Below, one piece after another: positions 14,230-21,157 of a stretch of DNA of 24,342 bases. Both the position numbers and the translations under genes were made by a program. The stretch spans positions 1 through 24,342 of the forward strand of contig CABUWG010000028.1 in NCBI GenBank assembly GCA_902495305.1, written 5' to 3'. The stretch is from an uncultured Pseudomonadota bacterium. GTDB lineage: Bacteria; Pseudomonadota; Alphaproteobacteria; RF32; CAG-239. Every line of letters starts with the position of its first letter. Within the stretch, counting starts at the first letter, position 1. Under the pieces are notes generated by a model that was not told the origin of the DNA, ran no database searches, and saw only the letters and a program-made list of their open reading frames with translations.

Positions 14230-16983
14230 ATGACTGAAAAAGTATGTCTTATTGACGGTTCCGGCTATATCTTCCGTGCTTTTTACGGCCTTCCGATGAT
14301 GACCAGTCCGTCAGGTGTGCCGGTCAATGCCGTTTTCGGCTATACCAATATGTTTCTGCGCCTGACCCAGAATATCAAATGCGATTACTGCCTTGTGCTT
14401 TTTGACGCCAAACGCCAAAACTACCGCAATGAAATTTTTCCTGACTATAAAGGCACGCGCGCCGAAATTCCCGAAGAGCTGATTCCGCAGTTTTCAATCA
14501 TCCGCGAGGCCACAAACGCGCTGAACTTGAATTATCTGGAAATGGAAGGCTACGAAGCCGATGACCTGATTGCGACTTATGCCCGTCAGGCTGCGGAAAA
14601 AGGCATGGAAGTCGTTGTCGTTTCTGCCGACAAAGATTTAATGCAGCTGATTCGCGACGGCGTGGAATATTATGATCCGATGAAAGACAAGTTTTACGGA
14701 CCGGAAGACGTGAAGGAAAAATTCGGCGTCTATCCGGAGCGGGTTGTTGACGTGCAGGCGCTGGCCGGCGATTCAATCGACAATGTCCCCGGAGTCCCCG
14801 GTATCGGGCTGAAAACGGCGGCGCAGCTGATAAATGACTTTGGTTCTCTGGAAGAAGTCCTGACCCGTGCGTCCGAAATCAAACAAAACAAACGCCGTGA
14901 AACCTTGCTCGCCAATATTGACAATGCCCGTATTTCACTGCAGCTCGTTACGTTGAAAAACGACGTTCCGGTTGAAAAAGACATTACCGCCTTTTCCTGC
15001 CGCGCACCGCATTTGGATATCTTGCATAAGTTTATTGATGACTATGGGTTTCGCAGCCTGAAAAACCGGATAGAAAAATGGGCGGATGAACGCTGTTCGT
15101 CTTTGTCGGAAGATAAAAAAGACACTGTATTTAAAGAGGTGGAAAAACATTATGAGCTAGTGCAAACGGAAGAACAACTGCAAAAATGGGCAGAACGGAT
15201 AAAACAAAAACGCCTTTTTGCCTTTGATACCGAAACCACCGGCTTTAATCCGGTTTTTGACAAGATTGTCGGCTTTTCCATGGCAACGGAAGAAGGCGTG
15301 GCCTGTTATGTTCCGCTGGCCCATGTCAGCGCTCAAAAGGCAGATTTGTTTTCCGCGCCGGCCGATACGCTGATCCGGCAGTTGGATTTTGCAACAGTCA
15401 AAAAATATCTTGCGCCGTTGTTTGCCGATAATGCGATTTTAAAAATCGGCCATAATATTAAGTTTGATATGCACTTTTTTGCTCAGGTGCTTGGTGAAGA
15501 CGCCGTTTTTGCACCGGTTGAAGATACGGCGGTCATTTCTTATGATCTGGACAGCTCGACCCACGGTCACGGCATGGATGAACTGGCCGAAATCTTTTTG
15601 AAGTATCAGACAATCAAATATGAAGATGTTTGCGGCAGCGGACGCGATAAAATAACTTTTGATAAAGTGGAATTGAACAAAGCGCTGGATTATGCCGCCG
15701 AAGATGCCGATATCACGCTGCGGCTGTATAACGTCTTAAAACCCCGCTTGTTTGCCGAAAAGCTTTTGACAGTCTATGAAAGCTTTGATCGTCCGCTGAT
15801 TTCTGTCCTTAAAGACATGGAAAAACGGGGAATCATGGTTGATGCACAGGCTTTGCGCCGTCTGAGCACGGATTTTGAGGCCAGAATGCGTGCTCTGGAG
15901 GCTGAAATTTATCAGCTTGCCGGCGAGGAGTTTAACCTTTCCTCTCCCAAACAGATTGGCGAAATTTTGTTTGGCAAATTGGGACTGAAAGGCAAGAAAA
16001 CCCCCGGCGGCGCATGGCAGACCGGAGCAGACGTGCTTGAGCAGCTTGCCGAAGACGGTTGTGATTTAGCTCAAAAAATCCTTGATTGGCGTGCCGTTGC
16101 CAAACTCAAATCAACTTACAGCGATGCCTTGCTGGAATTGTTGGATAAAAACTCGCGGGTTCATACCACATTCAGTCAGGTTGTGGCCAATACCGGCCGT
16201 TTGGCCTCCAGTAACCCCAACTTGCAAAATATTCCGATAAGGACGGAAGAAGGAAAGAAGATTCGCGAATGCTTTATTGCAAGGTCGGGGCATAAGATTA
16301 TTGCTTCGGACTATTCTCAGGTGGAACTGCGGCTTTTGGCGGCAGTAGCAGATGTTAAGGCGCTGAAAAAAGCCTTTGCCGACGGCGTTGATATTCATGC
16401 CGCCACGGCGTCGCACGTTTTCGGTATTCCTTACGACAAAGTCGATGCTAATATCCGCCGTCATGCCAAAGCAATCAATTTTGGCATCGTATACGGCATT
16501 TCTGCTTACGGGCTGGCTAAACAAATCAGTGTCACGCCGGAAGACGCCAAGGCTTATATCGAAGCTTATTTCCGCGAGATGCCCGAGATAAAACGATATA
16601 TGGATGAAACAATTTCTTTTGCCCGTGCCAATGACTATGTGCTGACGCCTTTCGGCCGCCGCTGCTCGATTATGGGAATTAACGATAAAAACAAGCGTCT
16701 GGCTGCCAATGCCGAACGCGCGGCGATTAATGCCCCGATTCAGGGCGGTGCGGCAGATATTATCAAGCTGGCCATGAACCGGATTCCGGATGAACTGCAA
16801 AAACGCGGCCTTAAAACGAAAATGCTGTTGCAGGTGCATGATGAATTGGTATTTGAGGCGCCGGAAGATGAGGTTGAAGAAGCTTCAAAAATCATCAAAG
16901 AAATCATGGAAGGTGTCGTAAACCTTTCTGTTCCTTTCATTGCCGAAGTCGGTGTCGGCGATAATTGGACTCAGGCACACTAA
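14230..16983 (+). CDS. polA: DNA polymerase I
   Basis: Repair and Okazaki-fragment-processing polymerase. The 917 residues include all three domains. The 5' nuclease (about 1-290) has DGSGYIFRAFYG, YEADDLIATYA and GDSIDNVPGVPGIG. The 3'-5' exonuclease (about 315-500) keeps its acidic residues: Asp333 and Glu335 in FAFDTETTG, then GHNIKFDMHFF and YAAEDADIT, so proofreading should be active. The polymerase (about 520-917) has TGRLASSNPNLQNIP, Asp694 in SDYSQVELRL, the O-helix RRHAKAINFGIVYG with the usual Phe, and QVHDELVFE with Asp871. Only a weak AAGTGAA ribosome site precedes the ATG. It follows the ribbon-helix-helix gene by 54 nt, probably on the same transcript. A two-hairpin region and terminator follow the stop. 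Confidence 0.97.
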   Translation: MTEKVCLIDGSGYIFRAFYGLPMMTSPSGVPVNAVFGYTNMFLRLTQNIKCDYCLVLFDAKRQNYRNEIFPDYKGTRAEIPEELIPQFSIIREATNALNLNYLEMEGYEADDLIATYARQAAEKGMEVVVVSADKDLMQLIRDGVEYYDPMKDKFYGPEDVKEKFGVYPERVVDVQALAGDSIDNVPGVPGIGLKTAAQLINDFGSLEEVLTRASEIKQNKRRETLLANIDNARISLQLVTLKNDVPVEKDITAFSCRAPHLDILHKFIDDYGFRSLKNRIEKWADERCSSLSEDKKDTVFKEVEKHYELVQTEEQLQKWAERIKQKRLFAFDTETTGFNPVFDKIVGFSMATEEGVACYVPLAHVSAQKADLFSAPADTLIRQLDFATVKKYLAPLFADNAILKIGHNIKFDMHFFAQVLGEDAVFAPVEDTAVISYDLDSSTHGHGMDELAEIFLKYQTIKYEDVCGSGRDKITFDKVELNKALDYAAEDADITLRLYNVLKPRLFAEKLLTVYESFDRPLISVLKDMEKRGIMVDAQALRRLSTDFEARMRALEAEIYQLAGEEFNLSSPKQIGEILFGKLGLKGKKTPGGAWQTGADVLEQLAEDGCDLAQKILDWRAVAKLKSTYSDALLELLDKNSRVHTTFSQVVANTGRLASSNPNLQNIPIRTEEGKKIRECFIARSGHKIIASDYSQVELRLLAAVADVKALKKAFADGVDIHAATASHVFGIPYDKVDANIRRHAKAINFGIVYGISAYGLAKQISVTPEDAKAYIEAYFREMPEIKRYMDETISFARANDYVLTPFGRRCSIMGINDKNKRLAANAERAAINAPIQGGAADIIKLAMNRIPDELQKRGLKTKMLLQVHDELVFEAPEDEVEEASKIIKEIMEGVVNLSVPFIAEVGVGDNWTQAH

Positions 16984-16999
16984 GAAAAATAAAAAAGGC

Positions 17000-17060
17000 G
17001 GAGAGAAACCTTATGAGAAAATTAATCTCGTAAATTGGGTTTACTTGCAGGTTTCTCTCC
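17000..17060 (+). other. Long stem-loop downstream of polA, possible 3' UTR or small RNA
   Basis: An 11-bp perfect inverted repeat (GGAGAGAAACC at 17000-17010, GGTTTCTCTCC at 17050-17060) encloses a 39-nt loop. The loop contains a smaller GAGA/TCTC pairing. It lies between the polA stop and a strong terminator 8 nt downstream. The 5' arm looks like a Shine-Dalgarno and would be sequestered. A six-codon ATG frame (17013-17033) sits in the loop but is too short to call. Function is unknown. Confidence 0.45.
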
Positions 17061-17067
17061 AAGGAAT

Positions 17068-17098
17068 AAGGCGTTGTTCAGGCAACGCCTTGGTTTTT
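17068..17098 (+). terminator. Rho-independent terminator after polA
   Basis: A 9-bp GC-rich stem (AAGGCGTTG 17068-17076 with CAACGCCTT 17083-17091), 6-nt loop, then GG and TTTTT (17094-17098). The T run is present only in the plus direction, so it should stop polA transcription ahead of the convergent pilin-like gene. Confidence 0.85.
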
Positions 17099-17483
17099 AG
17101 TAAGTATCTGCAGCAGATTCCTGGAAAGTATCGCCGAAACCTGTAGAACCTTTGCCTGAGGAACTCAGCATTTTATCTCCTGTTGCGTATTTGACGATGG
17201 CGCCGGCAGCCGCCAAAATAGCCAAACCAACGGCCAGAGAGGCAAATGCAGACCATTTGATTTTGCCGAAAATAGCGCCGAATGCCAGCAGAACCAGACC
17301 GAAACCGCCAACGATAAAGATAATGCTTTTGACGTTATTGAAGGTGGTGAAGGCTTTGGCTTTTGCCGTACTCATAAGGCTGCCCTGGCTGCCTTCATCT
17401 GTCGCCATAGCCGTTCCCGAGATGAGGACAAAAGCCAGAATCAGGCAGATTGTCCAGATATTTTTCTTGAGGAAGTTCATCAT
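17097..17483 (-). CDS. VirB2/TrbC-like pilin-type small membrane protein, orphan
   Basis: The 128-residue protein has the topology of type IV secretion pilins: a signal peptide (1-27, ending AMA before Thr28), a polar stretch (28-50), then two membrane helices (about 52-72 and 78-97) joined by the short basic loop GKIKW, and a Gly/Ser-rich polar tail. VirB2/TrbC family members share this helix-GK-loop-helix plan. No other type IV secretion genes are in the window. Expression is likely high: TTGATA-17-TATAAT promoter and AAGGAG 4 nt from the first ATG (7 nt from a second in-frame ATG at 17480, perhaps the real start). It could be a true pilus subunit acting with genes elsewhere, or an unrelated two-helix envelope protein. 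The family call is by pattern only. Confidence 0.68.
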   Translation of the reverse strand: MMNFLKKNIWTICLILAFVLISGTAMATDEGSQGSLMSTAKAKAFTTFNNVKSIIFIVGGFGLVLLAFGAIFGKIKWSAFASLAVGLAILAAAGAIVKYATGDKMLSSSGKGSTGFGDTFQESAADTY

Positions 17484-17506
17484 TTTTCTCCTTGTTTATG
17501 ACATAA

Positions 17507-17535
17507 ATTATACCTCACTTCTCAATAAATATCAA
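17507..17535 (-). promoter_or_regulatory. Near-consensus sigma70 promoter of the pilin-like gene
   Basis: On the minus strand TTGATA (17530-17535; 5 of 6) and a perfect TATAAT (17507-17512) are separated by 17 bp. The start would fall near 17500, leaving a leader of about 17-20 nt that contains AAGGAG. This is the strongest promoter match I found in the window. Confidence 0.75.
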
Positions 17536-17543
17536 TATTTATT
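17524..17543. promoter_or_regulatory. AT-rich perfect palindrome overlapping the -35 box
   Basis: AATAAATAT and ATATTTATT form a 9-bp inverted repeat with a CA spacer (17524-17532, 17535-17543). The -35 hexamer of the pilin-like gene (17530-17535) lies inside it, so it is placed like a repressor operator. AT-rich palindromes also arise by chance. Confidence 0.35.
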
Positions 17544-17555
17544 TAATTTAAAGTT

Positions 17556-17590
17556 AATAAAAAACCGCTGCTTTTTATGCAGCGGTTTCG
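17556..17590 (-). terminator. Rho-independent terminator after the 205-residue membrane protein gene
   Basis: A 10-bp stem (17562-17571 with 17579-17588, AAACCGCTGC/GCAGCGGTTT), 7-nt loop, followed on the minus strand by a six-T run (17559-17564 in plus numbering, partly in the stem). It directly follows the stop at 17592 and separates this gene from the pilin-like promoter. Confidence 0.85.
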
Positions 17591-17591
17591 T

Positions 17592-18209
17592 TTAATACAC
17601 AATGACCACCGCCAGAAAAGCGGCAATCATAAATAAAATCACGTCAATAATCAGACAATTGGCCGTTGATGCCAAAATCTGCTTATCCAAAAAATATACC
17701 TTGCCGGCAAAAAACTCACCGGCCTTGATGAGCAGACTCAAAATCAACGTTAAAACAAACAATTCTTTAGCCAGTCCGGCAATTGTCTGTTTTTTCTTGT
17801 CAATCCTGTTCTGATAGAGCAGGCTCCAGCCTTTAGTGCCGAAAATGGCGGGGCAGTCGCCTTTGTCAATCAGGCTGATTCCTTTGTAGCTATATAACCT
17901 GATTTGGTTAATAACCTTAACTTTTCCGGGCTTTAGTTTTTTGCCGTCAACGGTCTTGAGCGGAACTTTAGGGTCATAAACCGCAGTATACAGCTTTTTA
18001 TCGGGATATTCGATCAGATAAAAGTTTTTTCCTTTCTTCTCCTGATACTCAATAACGGTCACGCCGCCTTTAACCTGAACCACATTCCGTGTCACATGGA
18101 TATGCAGACAAAAAATAAAGGTCGCCAGCGCAATACCCAGAATTTTAACGCCGGAATTAAGCCATTTTACAATCTCAACAATAATATTCGCATTCATAAT
18201 TATAATCAT
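17592..18209 (-). CDS. Unrecognised membrane protein, three predicted helices
   Basis: I do not recognise this 205-residue protein. It has one hydrophobic helix near the N-terminus (about 17-38), a polar, Lys- and Tyr-rich middle of about 100 residues likely to form beta structure (e.g. VTVIEYQEKKGKNFYLIEY), and two C-terminal helices (about 146-168 and 183-205). It ends in the membrane. Neither possible start (18209, or 18197 for MNAN...) has a clear Shine-Dalgarno. A TTGACG-17-TATATT promoter would start transcription near 18214, so the first ATG would be almost leaderless. It has its own terminator and shares a divergent region with gyrB, so it appears to be a single-gene unit. Neighbouring the pilin-like gene is the only context hint. 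Confidence 0.7.
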   Translation of the reverse strand: MIIIMNANIIVEIVKWLNSGVKILGIALATFIFCLHIHVTRNVVQVKGGVTVIEYQEKKGKNFYLIEYPDKKLYTAVYDPKVPLKTVDGKKLKPGKVKVINQIRLYSYKGISLIDKGDCPAIFGTKGWSLLYQNRIDKKKQTIAGLAKELFVLTLILSLLIKAGEFFAGKVYFLDKQILASTANCLIIDVILFMIAAFLAVVIVY

Positions 18210-18220
18210 TTTAGGTTGCC

Positions 18221-18249
18221 AATATAACGCATTTTGTCCAAGCCGTCAA
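18221..18249 (-). promoter_or_regulatory. Sigma70-like promoter of the 205-residue membrane protein gene
   Basis: Minus strand: TTGACG (18244-18249; 5 of 6) and TATATT (18221-18226; 5 of 6) with a 17-bp spacer. The predicted start lies only about 5 nt before the first ATG of the gene. Confidence 0.6.
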
Positions 18250-18369
18250 TGTTTTTGATAAAATAAATTTTATTCCGCCGTATCCGCGATTTTTCTTGTG
18301 AATAACCCGTCAAAAACCTTAATATTTTGCATTTATTGCTTGGTTCTTCAAAGAATTTGCTGTATGCTC

Positions 18370-18378
18370 TGATATATT
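18370..18378 (+). promoter_or_regulatory. Extended -10 promoter candidate for gyrB
   Basis: TGA followed by TATATT (18373-18378) matches an extended -10 element (TGn plus 5 of 6 of TATAAT), 35 nt before the gyrB ATG. No good -35 is present at the usual distance, as is common for extended -10 promoters. Confidence 0.4.
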
Positions 18379-18412
18379 AAAATTTGTTTTAGATAAAGGA
18401 AGTAATAACATT

Positions 18413-20854
18413 ATGACAGAGATGACAGCTGAAGAAATCCGCAAGGAAGAAAATGAATACACAGCCGACTCAATCAAGGTTCTGCGCGGCTTGGATGCCG
18501 TCCGCAAACGTCCTGGCATGTACATTGGCGATACTGACGACGGTACCGGCCTGCATCACATGATCTATGAGGTTTTGGATAACGCGATTGATGAAGCTTT
18601 GGCCGGTTATTGCGATAAAACTGAAATCATTTTAAATCCTGACGGTTCGGCAACCATCCGTGACAACGGCCGCGGCATTCCTGTCGGAATTCATAAGGAA
18701 GAAGGCGTTTCTGCGGCAGAAGTGATTATGACCCAGCTGCACTCCGGCGGTAAGTTTGATAACAACTCTTATAAAGTTTCCGGCGGCTTGCACGGTGTGG
18801 GTGTTTCTGTTGTTAACGCTTTGTCTATCTGGCTCAAATTGCGTATTTGGCGTGAAGGCAGGGAGCACGTTGCCATGTTCTCTCACGGTAATGTGACCGA
18901 GCATCTGAAAGTCGTCGGCGAAGCCCCCGGCAAACACGGAACGGAAGTGTCTTTTCTGCCGTCGCCGGAAACCTTTACTCAGACGGAATTTAACTTTGAC
19001 ACGCTGGAACGCGCCATTCGTGAAAAAGCTTTCTTAAACTCCGGCGTTTACCTGAAGCTGATTGATAACCGCGGCGCTGAACCGCGTGAAGTAGTCATGC
19101 ATTATGAAGGCGGTTTGAGTGCTTTTGTCAACCATATCAACAAATCAAAATCTCCGCTGCATGAAAATATTATTGCTTTTGACGGCGAAAAAGACGACAT
19201 CAATGTTGAAATCGCCATGCAGTGGACAAATGCCTATAATGAAAGCATGCTCTGCTTTACCAATAACATTCCGCAAAAGGACGGCGGAACACACTTGGCC
19301 GGTTTCCGTGCCGCGCTGACCCGCACGATTAATAACTATGTAATGGAAAACGGGCTGCTGAAAAAAGAAAAAGTCGTCCTTTCCGGTGATGATATGCGCG
19401 AAGGCCTGAGCTGCGTTTTGTCGGTAAAAGTGCCTGACCCGAAATTCTCTTCCCAGACCAAAGAAAAGCTCGTTTCTTCCGAAGTGCGTCCGGTTGTTGA
19501 AAATATTGTGGCCGACAAGCTCAAAGAATGGCTGGATGAGCACCCTGTGGAAGCCAAGGTGATTGTCGGAAAAATCGTAGAAGCGGCAACGGCTCGCGAA
19601 GCTGCCCGCAAAGCCCGTGAATTGACCCGCCGCAAAGGCGTGCTGGATGTGGCTTCTCTGCCCGGAAAACTGGCTGACTGCTCGGAAAAAGATCCGGCCT
19701 TGTCAGAAATTTTCATCGTCGAGGGAGATTCCGCCGGCGGCTCCGCCAAACAGGGGCGCAACCGTACCACTCAGGCGATTCTGCCGTTGCGCGGTAAAAT
19801 TTTGAACGTGGAGCGCGCCCGTTTTGATAAAATGTTGAACTCGGCGGAAATCGGCACCATGATTACGGCATTCGGCACCGGTATCGGTCGCGATGATTTT
19901 AACATTGACAAATGCCGTTACCACAAAATCATCATCATGACCGATGCGGATGTCGACGGCAGCCACATCAGAACTCTGCTGTTGACTTTCTTCTATCGCC
20001 AAATGCCGGAAATTATCGAACGCGGCTATGTTTATATTGCCCAGCCGCCGTTGTTCAAAGCCAAACGCGGCAATTCTGTTTTGTACTTAAAAGACGAGCA
20101 CGAGATGGAAGATTACCTGATTCGCGGCGGCTGCGACGATGCCGTGCTGATTCGCAAAAACGGCGAACAGGTCGTCGGCGAAGATTTGGTCCATCTGGTG
20201 GAAGAAAACCGCAAAGTCCGCGGCCTGATTGCTTCTTTGAGTAAAATGGCACCGGAAAAAATTATTGAACAAATGGCAATTTTCGGCCTGTTTGATGCCG
20301 AAATCCAGAAAGATTCCGCAGCTATGCGCGAAATCCTGTCCAAAATCATTGACCGCATGAACGATCTGGAAGCCGAGTATGATAAAGGCTGGAAATTTGA
20401 AATCTCGGAAAACGGCGAAATCGTCTTCAGCCGGACCTTGCGCGGCGTGGAAGAACGCCACCAGATTCCGCAAATGCTGATGGAAAGTCAGGAAGGCCGC
20501 ATTTTGAGCACCATGAAAGCAGAACTTTTTGAAAACTTTGGCGAAACCAGCCGCTTGGTTTCTAAAAATGGTTTGGAAAAAGATATGTCCGGTCCGGTCA
20601 GCTTTGTTGACGCCGTTATGGCGGCCGGCCGCAAGGGTATTTCTATCCAGCGCTATAAAGGCTTGGGCGAGATGAACCCCGAACAGCTTTGGGAAACCAC
20701 GCTTGATCCGGAAGCCCGCTCGCTGCTGCAAGTTAAAATCGACCACATGGAAGAGGCGGATGAAACCTTTGCAACCCTGATGGGCGATGTCGTAGAACCG
20801 CGTAAAGAGTTTATTCAGGATAATGCCCTGAATGTAACCAATCTGGATATTTAG
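18413..20854 (+). CDS. gyrB: DNA gyrase subunit B
   Basis: ATPase subunit of the A2B2 type II topoisomerase that introduces negative supercoils. The 813 residues are normal for a proteobacterial GyrB. The GHKL ATPase has YEVLDNAIDEAL (52-63), DNGRGIPVG and the ATP lid GGLHGVGVSVVNALS. The Toprim domain has EGDSAGGSAKQGRNR (Glu437) and DADVDGSHIRTLLL (Asp511, Asp513), which bind magnesium for cleavage. The C-terminal QRYKGLGEMNPEQLWETT contacts GyrA. An AAGGAAG ribosome site is 10 nt before the ATG. It is transcribed alone, flanked by an extended -10 promoter candidate and a strong terminator. The Toprim region has the usual quinolone-region sequence; no oddity is seen. Confidence 0.98.
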   Translation: MTEMTAEEIRKEENEYTADSIKVLRGLDAVRKRPGMYIGDTDDGTGLHHMIYEVLDNAIDEALAGYCDKTEIILNPDGSATIRDNGRGIPVGIHKEEGVSAAEVIMTQLHSGGKFDNNSYKVSGGLHGVGVSVVNALSIWLKLRIWREGREHVAMFSHGNVTEHLKVVGEAPGKHGTEVSFLPSPETFTQTEFNFDTLERAIREKAFLNSGVYLKLIDNRGAEPREVVMHYEGGLSAFVNHINKSKSPLHENIIAFDGEKDDINVEIAMQWTNAYNESMLCFTNNIPQKDGGTHLAGFRAALTRTINNYVMENGLLKKEKVVLSGDDMREGLSCVLSVKVPDPKFSSQTKEKLVSSEVRPVVENIVADKLKEWLDEHPVEAKVIVGKIVEAATAREAARKARELTRRKGVLDVASLPGKLADCSEKDPALSEIFIVEGDSAGGSAKQGRNRTTQAILPLRGKILNVERARFDKMLNSAEIGTMITAFGTGIGRDDFNIDKCRYHKIIIMTDADVDGSHIRTLLLTFFYRQMPEIIERGYVYIAQPPLFKAKRGNSVLYLKDEHEMEDYLIRGGCDDAVLIRKNGEQVVGEDLVHLVEENRKVRGLIASLSKMAPEKIIEQMAIFGLFDAEIQKDSAAMREILSKIIDRMNDLEAEYDKGWKFEISENGEIVFSRTLRGVEERHQIPQMLMESQEGRILSTMKAELFENFGETSRLVSKNGLEKDMSGPVSFVDAVMAAGRKGISIQRYKGLGEMNPEQLWETTLDPEARSLLQVKIDHMEEADETFATLMGDVVEPRKEFIQDNALNVTNLDI

Positions 20855-20865
20855 GTTTTCTGATA

Positions 20866-20912
20866 ACAAAAAGCCCTCTGACAAGATTTTTCTTTCAGAG
20901 GGTTTTTATTTT
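20866..20912. terminator. Bidirectional terminator between gyrB and the small secreted peptide gene
   Basis: An 8-bp stem (CCCTCTGA 20874-20881, TCAGAGGG 20895-20902) with a 13-nt loop is flanked by A5 (20868-20872) on one side and T5 (20903-20907) plus more T on the other. It can stop gyrB (plus) and the small gene (minus). Confidence 0.82.
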
Positions 20913-20942
20913 GTATGGGCAATTTGTTCCCGTAAAAATTTT

Positions 20943-21092
20943 TTAATTCAGATTTTCGGTCATCCGAAAAGTATAATTGGAAGAATCTCCGCCTTCTTCG
21001 GCATCGGGCAGAAAAGTTGTACCGGCAAAAGCCTGAGAGCTAATCATTACGGCAGCCAGCAGAGTTAAGACATAAAATACAGATTTTTTCAT
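20943..21092 (-). CDS. Small secreted peptide of 49 residues, unrecognised
   Basis: A short frame reads from ATG (21092) to TAA (20943-20945). It begins MKKSVFYVLTLLAAV, a textbook signal peptide (two Lys, hydrophobic core about 5-18), with AFA at 21-23 before a likely cleavage site. The mature part would be 26 residues: acidic and Gly-rich in the middle (DAEEGGD) and ending TENLN, without Cys. Support: GGAG with 7-nt spacing, a -10-like TATACT upstream, and a bidirectional terminator after it. It follows the CCA-enzyme gene by 65 nt on the same strand, and I see no terminator between, so read-through is possible. I do not recognise it and assign no function. Confidence 0.65.
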   Translation of the reverse strand: MKKSVFYVLTLLAAVMISSQAFAGTTFLPDAEEGGDSSNYTFRMTENLN

Positions 21093-21124
21093 GATTCTTC
21101 TCCATAAAGGTTGTACTGACAATA

Positions 21125-21153
21125 AGTATACCTTTAAATGGTTAACAAAACAA
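21125..21153 (-). promoter_or_regulatory. Candidate promoter for the small secreted peptide gene
   Basis: Minus strand: TATACT (21125-21130; 5 of 6) with TTGTTT (21148-21153; 3 of 6) 17 bp upstream. It is weak at -35 but well placed, 32 nt before the ATG. Confidence 0.4.
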
Positions 21154-21157
21154 CCGC

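Noticed and set aside
17013..17033. Six-codon ATG frame with GGAG upstream inside the polA 3' hairpin
   Set aside because: It is too short to support as a gene; probably chance within a purine-rich stem.
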